This document shows, piece by piece, positions 18,601 to 26,558 of a DNA stretch of 64,000 bases. Each line of letters starts with the position of its first letter. The stretch's first letter is position 1. This DNA comes from Gammaproteobacteria bacterium. GTDB taxonomy: Bacteria > Pseudomonadota > Gammaproteobacteria > Pseudomonadales > Azotimanducaceae_A. Location of the stretch: NCBI GenBank assembly GCA_012960755.1, contig DUAT01000171.1, forward strand, positions 130,432 to 194,431, given 5' to 3'. A program made the position numbers and the translations under genes. The notes below the pieces were generated by a model. That model searched no databases. It saw only the letters and a program-made list of their open reading frames with translations, and was not told the DNA's origin.

Positions 18601-18899
18601 GCTCCGATGGCAACTTCCATCATGACCGTGCACATACCTTCCGAGGCGATAGAACGCATGCGATCCATGCCCTCGACGCCTTCGACCGCTTCCTCGATCC
18701 GAACGCAAACTGCCCGTTCGACTTCCTCAGGAGCAGCACCAAGATAGGGAACCGAGGCTTGAATAATTCCAGGTTCAATACTGGGGAATTCTTCCTTGTG
18801 CATGGTAAACAGGCTGATGCCCCCACCTGCGATAAAAATCCACATCATCAGATTGGCGGCGACCGGGTTGTCCACGAACCAGGTGATTAACTTCTCCAT
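15612..18899 (-). CDS. RND efflux pump, inner-membrane permease
   Basis: 1095 residues, the usual length for an AcrB/HAE-family proton-driven exporter. The N-terminal transmembrane helix (NPVAANLMMWIFIAGGG) is followed by a large periplasmic porter domain. The TM4 proton relay ILVLGIVVDDAIVIGER carries the paired Asp near residue 397. A second periplasmic domain and TM7-12 follow. The periplasmic entry EEFPSIEPGIIQASVPYLGA is typical of the family. It follows the adaptor gene by 10 bases, so the two are co-transcribed. No outer-membrane TolC-type gene is in the window, so it must borrow one. Confidence 0.95.
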   Translation of the reverse strand: MEKLITWFVDNPVAANLMMWIFIAGGGISLFTMHKEEFPSIEPGIIQASVPYLGAAPEEVERAVCVRIEEAVEGVEGMDRMRSIASEGMCTVMMEVAIGADTNKVLNDIKSKIDSISTFPAETEKPIISSMSFTGQTIVVALSGQADEATLKQTADRMRDDIAGLRGISQVAVNYSRPYEISIEVSENTLRQYNLTLTSITNAIRRSSFNLPGGSIKTEGGEILLRSQGQAYRGVEFEDIVVITRSDGTNLTVGDIATVKDAFQEGYMSAKFNGEPAVMISVYRVGDEDTIDSANAVKGYIERVRPTIPAGLKLTVWTDKSVSLERRINALTKNAYAGLALVLLVLTLFLRFKVAMWVAAGIPIAIAGALWMFPLAGINISTMTILAFILVLGIVVDDAIVIGERVFSHETTDKNHREAAIAGTLEVYVPVIFGVLTTIAAFLPILLIEGKMGGFFSIIGWVVVVCLMFSILESQLILPAHLAHRKTEGYFLSESLFVKKWITFQTAIADSLSNLANNVYRPFLVKTLEWRWVTWAVATAILLTAIALIASGRVVFQFFPSVDGDRVYATLNMPEGINVEVTRRGVSQIEAAAYVLEQQLIDELGFPEGERVFKHLLSSIGSSAARSNGPPGRGAGGSHLAEVVVELVPIEERQGLTATQIGERWRKIVGDIPDAIELKFNASSFSAGDPLLIEIRGRDVEELRVAAASLREELARYPGVLDLTDSFRAGKQEVKIDILEQAKPLGLTLNDLARQVRQAFYGEEAQRIQRESDDVRVMVRYPEDERKSLGNLEDMRIRTNDGTEVPFASVAKVEYGYGYSSIQRQNQERSVNVTGDVNRTIVTPEEVMSSIQRSICENESSFSNPENRCHNAKFPGASYSLGGEQEVRMEALGSMARTVPLALMIIFALLAIPLKSYMQPLVIMSVIPFGAVGAIVGHYVMGWDLIFFSLLGIIALSGVVVNASLVMVDYINRQRRIGIPTFEAVTMAGVARFRPILLTSVTTFVGLIPLMTNKDPETFMFIPMAISLAFGVLFATVITLFLIPSLYLMLEDWLHFWGLDSSVDPALVPHNEDFDTVPTLTPTNVSTSVSPGGGG

Positions 18900-18909
18900 G
18901 ATCGTGCCC

Positions 18910-20070
18910 CTATGACTCGCCGGAACTGACGACGGGCTTTACCCGCATGCCGTCAATCACGGTCTGCAATGGAGACAGATTAACAATTTCACCGTCTTTG
19001 AGTCCGGCAGAGATAATCACCTCGTCCCGGTCGAATCTAAGCAGTTCGACGTTTCGATATCGCAGTCGATTATCTTCATCGACAACCAGGACCTGGGATT
19101 GATTACGTAAAACGGCGCGGGGCAACACCACAACATCTTTTACCAGTATGCCGTCAATATTTGCGTGGACAAAAAGTCCCACGGGTAATGGGGGCTGATC
19201 GCTGTCTGGATCCTCCTCGACGCGAACGACGGCGTTAACCATTCTGGTTCGGGTATCGATTTCAGCTTCCGTGCGAACCAGTTTTCCATGCCACTCGTAA
19301 TACTGACCACCGTAGTGTGTGGACAGGGTGACACTTGACTGTAATTCTGGTGGCAGCTCACCGCGTTGGCCGAGCGGTAAGTCAAGATAGGCTAACTGAC
19401 TGTCTGCCAGTGGTATTCTGACTTCGACGGAGTCACTGGAATATATTTTGGCGATGGTATTGCCGCGAGATACGAACTGACCAACGTCAACACTCTTTGA
19501 CCTGACAAGCCCTGAATAGGGTGCCCGGACTTCGGTTCGGCGCAGATCCCTGATGGCTTGCTTCAAGCTTAGTTCTGATTCTTTCAACACGGCTTGTGAC
19601 ACCCGTTTCGCGCGCAACGCCGATTCCAAGGCGGACTGGCTGGTCAGCTTATCCTTAACCAGTTCCTGCAATCGCTTGAACTCGAAGGCACTGTGTTCGG
19701 CTTCGGCTTTTGCCCTGGAAAGTGATGCCTTGCTTCTTTCGACGTTGGCATTGAGATCCATGTCATCGATTTTCACCAGAACCTCGTTTTCCTCAAAGTA
19801 TCCGCCGGGTACCAGATTGGGGGATATCCACCTGACCCTGCCGGAAACCTCTGGAATCAGGGTGCTTTCGGTACGGGGTGTGACCGTACCCTGGGATCTC
19901 ACCTTGAGCCTGACATGAGCTTTTAAAATTGTCGTGGTACGAATAGCTGTTGCAATTGCTTCTGGTTCCACTTTCTCGGGATGTGGTGCAGTCGCAACCA
20001 GCCCAATTGCGACGAGTGCCGCAACGATTAGTACCACGACGGTCATGACTCCCTTGACTAGATTGTTCAT
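18910..20070 (-). CDS. RND periplasmic adaptor (membrane-fusion protein)
   Basis: 386 residues. An N-terminal membrane anchor (about 8-26) is followed by the lipoyl/barrel half RSQGTVTPRTESTLIPEVSG, an alpha-helical hairpin rich in Ala, Lys and Glu (about 110-170), the second lipoyl half VRAPYSGLVRSKSVDVGQ, and beta-barrel and membrane-proximal domains. It joins the pump to an outer-membrane channel. Its ATG shares one base with the TAA stop of the upstream regulator (TAATG), which implies translational coupling. The pump gene follows 10 bases later. Confidence 0.93.
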   Translation of the reverse strand: MNNLVKGVMTVVVLIVAALVAIGLVATAPHPEKVEPEAIATAIRTTTILKAHVRLKVRSQGTVTPRTESTLIPEVSGRVRWISPNLVPGGYFEENEVLVKIDDMDLNANVERSKASLSRAKAEAEHSAFEFKRLQELVKDKLTSQSALESALRAKRVSQAVLKESELSLKQAIRDLRRTEVRAPYSGLVRSKSVDVGQFVSRGNTIAKIYSSDSVEVRIPLADSQLAYLDLPLGQRGELPPELQSSVTLSTHYGGQYYEWHGKLVRTEAEIDTRTRMVNAVVRVEEDPDSDQPPLPVGLFVHANIDGILVKDVVVLPRAVLRNQSQVLVVDEDNRLRYRNVELLRFDRDEVIISAGLKDGEIVNLSPLQTVIDGMRVKPVVSSGES

Positions 20071-20804
20071 TAGCGAGTCTCCTGACTTGCGGTTCCCGTT
20101 TCAAACGGGTGTGAGTTCAACGTGCGTTCTACGGCATCTATCGCCAGCAGAAAATCGCTGCTGATGGCATCCGCGGCACCTTTGGAATCTCTCTTTCGGA
20201 GACTGAGTTCAAACAGTTTGAGGTTCTTAATTCGCTGTTGCTGATCGACTACCAGCTCAAAATTCGGGTCGTCTTCACGTTTAGGAAACTGGGTTTTCAG
20301 GCCGTTAAAAATCAGCCTTAGAACCAGGTTGTCGTTGATCCTGGCAAATAATCTAGCAAGATCTTTCCAGTTTTCCTGATTCTCTTTGGGATCATCGGTG
20401 GCGATCATACGTTGGACAATACGCTGTATTTGACTGATTTCATCGTCGCTTGCCCGCTCAATGGCGGTCCTGGCAGACATGGACATCAGTGAACCCATTA
20501 CTTCGAGCAGGTGACGCACCAGGGTGACATCAGGCCATTCATGCAACTCAAGTAATGGTCCCAGGATGGAAAGGCTGGCCTCTTCTATCGGTACAACCCT
20601 GACACCGCCTGGATTGATTGAGGCGATCCCCAGTTCTTCCAGTTTTTTCAGCACTTCCCGAATAGCGCCCCGACTGGCTTCAAATCGGCTGGCCAAATCT
20701 CTTTCGGATGGTAATCTCTCACCGGGCCGGTACTGACCGCGTAAGATTTCGTCCCTCAGGGTCGCTGTGATGCAGTCCACGATGGACTTGCTGTTGTTTG
20801 CCAT
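20070..20804 (-). CDS. FadR-subfamily GntR transcriptional regulator
   Basis: 244 residues. The N-terminal winged helix (about 8-75) has the GntR hallmark GERLPSERDLASRFEASRGAIREVLKKL. The all-helical C-terminal FCD domain (about 95-230) binds acyl-CoA or small carboxylates in known relatives. It is the first gene of an operon with the RND adaptor and pump, coupled by a TAATG overlap. FadR-subfamily proteins bind TGGTnnnACCA-type sites, and exactly such sites form an array 73-153 bases upstream of this start. It therefore probably controls its own operon and the divergent enoyl-CoA hydratase gene. Confidence 0.93.
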   Translation of the reverse strand: MANNSKSIVDCITATLRDEILRGQYRPGERLPSERDLASRFEASRGAIREVLKKLEELGIASINPGGVRVVPIEEASLSILGPLLELHEWPDVTLVRHLLEVMGSLMSMSARTAIERASDDEISQIQRIVQRMIATDDPKENQENWKDLARLFARINDNLVLRLIFNGLKTQFPKREDDPNFELVVDQQQRIKNLKLFELSLRKRDSKGAADAISSDFLLAIDAVERTLNSHPFETGTASQETR

Positions 20805-20876
20805 TTGTTAGTTCTCTATTAACGTTCTGAAAACTCATTGCCAACTGTTCGTCGACCTGTTTGTGGCTCGAGCAGT

Positions 20877-20957
20877 CGGTATGGAGTCGTTGGTCTGGTC
20901 ATTTTGGTATGACCATAGCGGTTTGACCGTAGTGGTCAGACCAATTTGGTCAGACCA
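20877..20957. promoter_or_regulatory. Tandem array of FadR-type operators, 14-bp period
   Basis: Palindromes of the form TGGTnnGACCA begin at 20905 (TGGTATGACCA), 20919 (CGGTTTGACCG), 20933 (TGGTCAGACCA) and 20947 (TGGTCAGACCA), each exactly 14 bases apart. Two degraded units continue the same phase at 20891 (TGGTCTGGTCA) and 20877 (CGGTATGGAGT). They lie in the divergent space between the FadR-type regulator (start 20804) and the enoyl-CoA hydratase gene (start 21158). The rest of 20805-21157 holds no convincing gene. Confidence 0.85.
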
Positions 20958-21157
20958 TTATATGTACGAAGAGTTTGTTTGCAAGCCATTATTCACAGAA
21001 TGAATAAACTATTTGTGACCTTTACTGCCAAAAGTGCCAAACAAAAACGCCAAGAGTGCAGATTGCTTGCAGTCAGGCTATGGTTGGTAGCATTCTTACT
21101 GGCAACTCTATTCCATCTCATGACCAGTAAAAATCATGACTAATAAAGGGAAAGCAA

Positions 21158-22003
21158 ATGGCTTTTGATTATGCGACTATTTCAACCTCACTCGATGACG
21201 GCGTTTTAACCGCGACCATCAGTAACCCGCCCGTTAATGTGATGACGATCCAGCTCTACCAGGATCTGGTCGCATTCACGAGTGAAGTGCAGGCGGACGA
21301 TGCGGTCAGGGTACTGGTTTTACAAAGTGCCGATCCTGACTTTTTTATTGCTCACTTCGACCTTGAATTGATACTCACCTTCCCTGTCGACTCACCAGCC
21401 GTAAAACAGGACACATTGACTGACTTCCATGCGATGTGCGAGCGAGTTAGAACCATGCCGAAACCGACGATTGCAAAGCTGGCCGGACGAGTAGGTGGTG
21501 GTGGAAATGAGTTCAGCTCATCCTGTGATATGCGCTTTGGACTTAAAAACAAGACCATTATTAATCAAATGGAAGTGCCTTTGGGGATCTTACCCGGTGG
21601 ATGTGGGACCCAGCAATTGCCTCGTCTGATTGGCAGGAGTCGTGCTATGGAAGTTATTCTGGGCGGTGACGATCTTGATGCGTTAACAGCCGAGAAATGG
21701 GGATATCTCAACCGGGTGTTTGATACTCAGCAGGAACTGGATGATTTTGTGAATACACTGGCCCATCGTATGGCCCTGTGGCCACCTGAGGCCCTGGCAC
21801 TGGCGAAACAGTCTGTATTGAACGCTGAAATGCCCATAGAGCAAGGGCTGAACGAGGAAGCCTATTTGTTCCAGCAAACCCTGAGGTACCCCAGTGCCAT
21901 GGTGAACATGAAGAAGGCGCTCGAGCTGGGTGCACAAACCCGCGAAGGTGAAATGCATATTGCTGATGTTTCAAAGAAGGTTGGCGAAGCGGCGAAAGAA
22001 TAA
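21158..22003 (+). CDS. Enoyl-CoA hydratase/isomerase family protein
   Basis: 281 residues from an ATG behind AAAGGGAAAG. It has the crotonase fold: NPPVNVMTIQLYQDL at the start, a degenerate oxyanion block around residues 60-70 (DFFIAHFDLELIL, the usual AGAD replaced by AHFD), and the GRVGGGGNEFSSSCDMRFG helix that in hydratases supplies the peptide NH and the first Glu. ILPGGCGTQQLPRLIGRSRAMEVI follows as in the family. It sits divergently from the FadR-type regulator, across the operator array, and is probably a regulon member. The substrate is unknown. Confidence 0.88.
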   Translation: MAFDYATISTSLDDGVLTATISNPPVNVMTIQLYQDLVAFTSEVQADDAVRVLVLQSADPDFFIAHFDLELILTFPVDSPAVKQDTLTDFHAMCERVRTMPKPTIAKLAGRVGGGGNEFSSSCDMRFGLKNKTIINQMEVPLGILPGGCGTQQLPRLIGRSRAMEVILGGDDLDALTAEKWGYLNRVFDTQQELDDFVNTLAHRMALWPPEALALAKQSVLNAEMPIEQGLNEEAYLFQQTLRYPSAMVNMKKALELGAQTREGEMHIADVSKKVGEAAKE

Positions 22004-22034
22004 TCTCCAGGGCTGAGAGATTTCCTGATCAACC

Positions 22035-22868
22035 TCAGCGGCTTTTCTTAAGCAGTTTCTGGTTAGCCTTTTTTGCCGATCTGGGCATGGGACCACCACC
22101 TTTTGCTGCGAGGCTGGCTTTCAGGGCTTGCATCAGGTCAACGATCTTTTCATCGGATTCGATCACGGGTGCTTCCGTGATGTCATTGCCCTCGATTTTG
22201 CTCTGGATCAGCTGCAGCACTTTTGCCTTAACCTCGTCGGAGTATTTTGAAGGGACATATTGATCGACGGAAACCTGGTCAATAATCTGGATAGCCAGTT
22301 CGACTTCCGCATCCTTAACCTCCACATCCGTTGGCAGCGACACATCATCGAAAGAACGTAAATCGTCGGCATAGTGCAACTGTTCCATCGCCAGACCTTC
22401 ACCCATGGGGCGAATCATGACCAGGTAGCCTTTTCCCCGAGCCGCATATCGAGCAATACCTGCCTTACCGGTTTTTTGCAGCGCCATAGATAGCAATTTG
22501 TAGGGCCGGTCGCCGCCTTTACCCGGGCTCAGGAAGTAGACTTTTTCCAGATTGATTCGATCCACAGACTGCAGCGGAACGAACTCGACGATATCAATCG
22601 TCTCGCTCTTTACGGCTTCGAGGGCTTTAATCTCCTCTGTCGTAAATAACACATACTGATCACGGGAAAATTCGTGGCCTTTCACCATATCCTCCCTGGG
22701 TACGATGTCACCGTCCCTGGCGCATATATATTGCTGCTTAAGCCGTGAGCCACAATCTTTGTGGATACGATTGAACGTCACAGAACTGGAACTATCCGCA
22801 GACGAATATAACTTGACCGGAATGGATACCATGCCGAAAGAGATCGAAGCGGAAGCGATGGGGCGCAT
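22035..22868 (-). CDS. Ku DNA-end-binding protein (NHEJ)
   Basis: 277 residues from MRPIASASISFGM at 22868, the family's usual start; the frame extends 39 codons upstream but without Ku-like sequence. The Ku beta-barrel is clear: ISFGMVSIPVKLYSS, HKDCGSRLKQQYICARDG, and the VEFVPLQSVDRINLEKVYFL block. It ends in a Lys-rich tail (SAKKANQKLLKKS) that in known bacterial Ku binds DNA or recruits ligase. Bacterial Ku forms a homodimer that threads double-strand ends and works with LigD, which is not in this window. It is convergent with the enoyl-CoA hydratase gene, 31 bases apart. Confidence 0.95.
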   Translation of the reverse strand: MRPIASASISFGMVSIPVKLYSSADSSSSVTFNRIHKDCGSRLKQQYICARDGDIVPREDMVKGHEFSRDQYVLFTTEEIKALEAVKSETIDIVEFVPLQSVDRINLEKVYFLSPGKGGDRPYKLLSMALQKTGKAGIARYAARGKGYLVMIRPMGEGLAMEQLHYADDLRSFDDVSLPTDVEVKDAEVELAIQIIDQVSVDQYVPSKYSDEVKAKVLQLIQSKIEGNDITEAPVIESDEKIVDLMQALKASLAAKGGGPMPRSAKKANQKLLKKSR

Positions 22869-23056
22869 TTGAATTACCGCAGTTGAACCGTGGGGAGCCA
22901 GATTAGTTCCAAACAACGTAATTCTCAAGCCTGTGAAGAATTTACACTGCATCAATAGCTTCGTGATATTGTGTTTGTGGGCCATCGCGTTAGTCAGGCA
23001 TCAGTGCCGGTGGTAGACAGTTTAAAAGGCAAATTCTTTTTTTGGAGAAAACACCC

Positions 23057-24241
23057 ATGGACTTGAGTCAGAGCGCAGAGCACGAGACATTCCGGGCTGA
23101 GGTCGTTGAGTTTCTTGAGCAGCATGGTGGTGATGCGCCAAAGGGGCGTGGGTACGGTAAAGCCGATGACGCGTCCATTGCGTGGCAAAAGAAACTCATC
23201 ACACATGGTTACGCTGCGCGAACCATACCCCGGGAATACGGCGGGTATGGCGCCGAAATTGACATCCTCAAGTCCCATATCATCGCTGAAGAATTCGGCA
23301 AGGCAGGTGTTCGACCAGGGCATAACGGAGATTATCGCCTGGTGCCTACCGTGCTCGAACTGGGCACCGAAGAACAGAAGCAACAGTTCGTCGGCCCCTC
23401 GATCACCGGTGAAATAAGCTGGTGCCAGGGCTATTCAGAACCGGGCTCTGGTTCCGATCTTGCTTCATTAACCACAAAAGCAGTGGTCGATGGTGATGAT
23501 TTTGTCATCAACGGGCAAAAAATATGGACTTCCGGGGCACAACACGCCGACTGGATTTTCTGCCTGGTGCGTACGGAACCTGATGCCCCTAAACATCAGG
23601 GTATCAGCTATCTACTGTTTACTATGGATACGCCGGGCATCGAAGTTCGGCCATTGGTGACCATGACCGGTGACGCCACGTTCAATGAGGTGTTTTTTAC
23701 CGATGTGCGGGTACCCACAAGCCAGATTGTTGGCGGCCGAGGTGAGGGCTGGTTCGTCGCCAACGCAACCCTGAAGCATGAAAGGGGTGGCCTCGGTGAT
23801 CCCAATCAGGCAGAAAATCGTTTTCGCACCATTGTCGATATGATGAAACAGGAAACCATTGACGGTCGTAGTCTGATGGAACAGCCGATGTTTCGAGACC
23901 GGTTGCTGAAGCTGCAGGCGCGCATGCTTTCCATGAAGTACAACGGTATGCGTACGATGAGTTCGAGGTTAAAAGGAGAGGACCCTGGACTGGCGGGGTG
24001 GATTGTGAAATTACAGGGTTGTGAACTCAATCACCAGATGGCCGCGATGGCCATCGATATTCTGGGTGAATCCGGCATTTTGTACGATGACAGTCCACAC
24101 CTGCGCAATGGGGGTATGTGGCAGCACTCTTATATGCTGGATTTGGGGTTGATCATCGGTGGTGGCACTGCCCAGGTGCAGAAAAACATTATTGGGGAGC
24201 GTGTTCTGGGTCTGCCCAAAGAACCGAAGCAATTGGATTAA
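23057..24241 (+). CDS. Acyl-CoA dehydrogenase
   Basis: 394 residues from ATG 23057, with GGAG 9 bases upstream; a TTG at 23042 would start before that ribosome site. The N-terminal helical domain, the middle beta domain with SWCQGYSEPGSGSDLASL and GQKIWTSGAQHADW, and the C-terminal FAD/helical domain ending IIGGGTAQVQKNIIGERVLGLP are all present. It oxidises an acyl-CoA to the 2-enoyl-CoA using FAD and passes electrons to ETF. A second, shorter dehydrogenase follows 18 bases later. The pair resembles the alpha/beta heteromeric dehydrogenases of steroid side-chain degradation, although the substrate is unproven. Confidence 0.93.
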   Translation: MDLSQSAEHETFRAEVVEFLEQHGGDAPKGRGYGKADDASIAWQKKLITHGYAARTIPREYGGYGAEIDILKSHIIAEEFGKAGVRPGHNGDYRLVPTVLELGTEEQKQQFVGPSITGEISWCQGYSEPGSGSDLASLTTKAVVDGDDFVINGQKIWTSGAQHADWIFCLVRTEPDAPKHQGISYLLFTMDTPGIEVRPLVTMTGDATFNEVFFTDVRVPTSQIVGGRGEGWFVANATLKHERGGLGDPNQAENRFRTIVDMMKQETIDGRSLMEQPMFRDRLLKLQARMLSMKYNGMRTMSSRLKGEDPGLAGWIVKLQGCELNHQMAAMAIDILGESGILYDDSPHLRNGGMWQHSYMLDLGLIIGGGTAQVQKNIIGERVLGLPKEPKQLD

Positions 24242-24259
24242 CAAACAGGAAGCATCCTT

Positions 24260-25342
24260 ATGGATTTTTCACTCGGTGAAGAACAGCGCATGTTACAAGA
24301 CAGTGTTTCCAGGTTACTGGAATCCGAATGCCCACTCGAAACGGTCAGGCAACTGGCGGAGTCAGGACAGAACCATGCGACCGATGTTCAGCAGCAACTG
24401 ACTGAACTGGGTATATCAGGGATTTTAGTTCCTGAAGATTATGGCGGTGTCGGTCTGGGCTTTATGGAGGCAGCGCTAGTGGCGGAATCACTCGGTGGTG
24501 CAGTGGCGCCGGTTCCGTTTGTGGGGGCAGCGGTCATGGCGCCAATCGCATTACTGGCAGCCGGGAGTGATAAGCAGAAAGAGAAATGGCTGCCGCAGAT
24601 TGCGTTGGGTAAAACGTTGTTTGGTGTCGGCGTTACAGAACAGATTAGCAATCGTGAAAACAGTGGCATCGAAGTCACAAAAAATGGCCTGCAGGGTTCA
24701 GCGATGTTCGTGTTGGATGGGATGAGTGCTGATATGTTCATCATTGCGGATCAGAAAGGCAATTTTCATCTAATAGACGGGCAGGCAAATGGCCTATCGC
24801 GGCAGCGGTTAAAGACCATTGACAGAACCCGGTCAGTGGCGGAAGTCACCTTCGATGGGGTGGGATCTGAAATCCTGCCAGGATCGAACCGGGAGGCATT
24901 ACTGTTGACGATAGATGCAGGGCGCCTGGTACTGGCAGCAGATTCCCTCGGCGCTGCGCAAACCATGCTGGATAAGTCGATTGCCTATGCAAAGGAGCGA
25001 CGACAGTTCAATCGTGTGATTGGCTCGTTCCAGGCGGTAAAACATATGTGTTCAGAAATGGCGGCAGAACTTGAACCCTGTCGATCCCTGCTATGGTACG
25101 CGGCCCATGCTGCTGTTGAGATCCCAGATGAGGCCAGAATGATGGCTTGCCATACCAAGGCGCATTTGTCGGAGGTGAGTCAGTTCGTTGCCCGCACCGC
25201 CACGGAGGTTCATGGCGGCATGGGATTTACAGATTTGCTGGGACTGCATTACTGGTTTAAACGCATAGGTTTCAATCGACAGCTTTTGGGTGCGCCGGAA
25301 CTGGTGCGTGAGGAAGCAGCGATAGCTCAAGGCTGGGTATAG
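24260..25342 (+). CDS. Acyl-CoA dehydrogenase, second subunit-like
   Basis: 360 residues from an ATG behind CAGGA. It starts MDFSLGEEQRMLQDSVSRL and carries GISGILVPEDYGGVGLGFME, the AADSLGAAQTMLDKSIAYAK helix and the RRQFNRVIGSFQAVKH motif. The middle beta domain is diverged: VTEQISNRENSG replaces the usual TEPxxGSD FAD/substrate segment. That divergence together with the adjacent full-length dehydrogenase suggests a partner subunit rather than an independent enzyme. Known mycobacterial heteromers (FadE28/FadE29-type) have this arrangement; the comparison is an inference. Confidence 0.88.
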   Translation: MDFSLGEEQRMLQDSVSRLLESECPLETVRQLAESGQNHATDVQQQLTELGISGILVPEDYGGVGLGFMEAALVAESLGGAVAPVPFVGAAVMAPIALLAAGSDKQKEKWLPQIALGKTLFGVGVTEQISNRENSGIEVTKNGLQGSAMFVLDGMSADMFIIADQKGNFHLIDGQANGLSRQRLKTIDRTRSVAEVTFDGVGSEILPGSNREALLLTIDAGRLVLAADSLGAAQTMLDKSIAYAKERRQFNRVIGSFQAVKHMCSEMAAELEPCRSLLWYAAHAAVEIPDEARMMACHTKAHLSEVSQFVARTATEVHGGMGFTDLLGLHYWFKRIGFNRQLLGAPELVREEAAIAQGWV

Positions 25343-25385
25343 GCAGTTTATTGCTCACTGGATTATTGTTCTTTGGAGGTTAGTT

Positions 25386-26525
25386 ATGAAGTCTAAAGTC
25401 TGCGAAATGCTGGATATTGAATTCCCATTATGCGCTTTCAGTCATTGTCGGGATGTTGTGGTTGAAGTCAGCAAAGCCGGTGGCTTTGGTGTGCTGGGTG
25501 CGGTTGGCCATACACCGGAATCGCTTGAGATCGAACTCAACTGGATTGATGAGCGGGTTGAGGGGAAACCCTATGGCATAGACCTGATCGTACCCACAAG
25601 TATGAGCGACAAAGGCGGTGAATTCACACCGGAGGAAATTGAAGCCAAGGTTCCGGAAGAACACAAGCGCCATGTTGAACATATTCTGGCGAGTAACGGC
25701 ATCGATACGGCAAGACTCTGGGATACCAAAGTCTCAACCGGGTTTGGGGATAACATGCGGGAGCGGGGCGCTTCTGCAGTGATGGAAGTCGCCTTCAACC
25801 ACCCCATCAAGATGATCGTCAATGCGCTGGGTGTTCCGCCGAGATGGATGCTTGACAGGGCGCGGGAACAAGGTGTTGTTGTAGGTGCCCTGACGGGTGC
25901 GCGTGAACACGCTATCAAACACGCCGACGCTGGAGTTGATATTCTGATCGTTGCGGGTACGGAGGCGGGTGGACACTGTGGCGAAGTTTCAACCCTGGTG
26001 CTTATTCCGGAAGTAATAGAAAGCCTGAAATCCTATGGTCGTGAAATTCCCGTACTGGCTGCAGGTGGCATCGTAACAGGTCGGCAAATGGCCGCCTGCA
26101 TGTCGATGGGAGCAGCGGGTGCATGGACCGGGTCAGTCTGGTTAACGACTGCAGAGGCTGAAACAGCAGCGGTAATAAAAGAAAAGTTCCTCTCTGCCAG
26201 TTCTCGCCAGACGGTGAGATCCCGCAGCAGAACCGGCAAGTACACGCGCCAGCTACGCTCACCCTGGACCGATGCCTGGCAGGAAGAAGGCGCCCCTAAC
26301 CCGTTGCCAATGCCTTTGCAAGGTCTGGTCAGCGGCCCTGCCCTTAGACGTATTGACAAACTGGCGGAGGCCGGTGACCCGGCAGCCAAAAGACTGGCGA
26401 CCTACTGGGTTGGCCAGGGAGTGGGATTGATGAACACCACGGTCAGTGCGCGCACTGTGGTATTTGATTTTATGGCAGACTTTGGCGAAGCCGTTGAACG
26501 GCTTGGTGGTATTCTCGACGATTGA
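25386..26525 (+). CDS. Nitronate monooxygenase-like flavoprotein
   Basis: 379 residues from an ATG behind GGAGGT. The FMN-binding TIM barrel is readable: AGGFGVLGAVGHTPE near the N-terminus, the active-site AGTEAGGHCGEVSTL with the conserved His, and VLAAGGIVTGRQMAACMSMGAAGAW as the phosphate-binding strand. Members oxidise alkyl nitronates or act as 2-enoyl-type flavin enzymes. It is 43 bases behind the two acyl-CoA dehydrogenases on the same strand, so the three genes are probably one operon. In that setting a role in the same acid-catabolic path is more likely than nitronate detoxification, but this is inference. Confidence 0.9.
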   Translation: MKSKVCEMLDIEFPLCAFSHCRDVVVEVSKAGGFGVLGAVGHTPESLEIELNWIDERVEGKPYGIDLIVPTSMSDKGGEFTPEEIEAKVPEEHKRHVEHILASNGIDTARLWDTKVSTGFGDNMRERGASAVMEVAFNHPIKMIVNALGVPPRWMLDRAREQGVVVGALTGAREHAIKHADAGVDILIVAGTEAGGHCGEVSTLVLIPEVIESLKSYGREIPVLAAGGIVTGRQMAACMSMGAAGAWTGSVWLTTAEAETAAVIKEKFLSASSRQTVRSRSRTGKYTRQLRSPWTDAWQEEGAPNPLPMPLQGLVSGPALRRIDKLAEAGDPAAKRLATYWVGQGVGLMNTTVSARTVVFDFMADFGEAVERLGGILDD

Positions 26526-26558
26526 AATGATCCCTTCCTGCCCGGGTAATCCCCGGGT

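Noticed and set aside
20877..20957. Replication iterons
   Set aside because: The units are palindromic and match the FadR-type operator next to a FadR-type regulator; no replication gene is present.
20946..21143. 65-codon ORF after the operator array
   Set aside because: Its start lies at the end of the operator array, there is no ribosome site, and the sequence is basic and unlike any family; it most likely is leader DNA.
22869..22985. N-terminal extension of Ku
   Set aside because: No Ku-like sequence and no ribosome site; the family starts at MRPIAS-type text.
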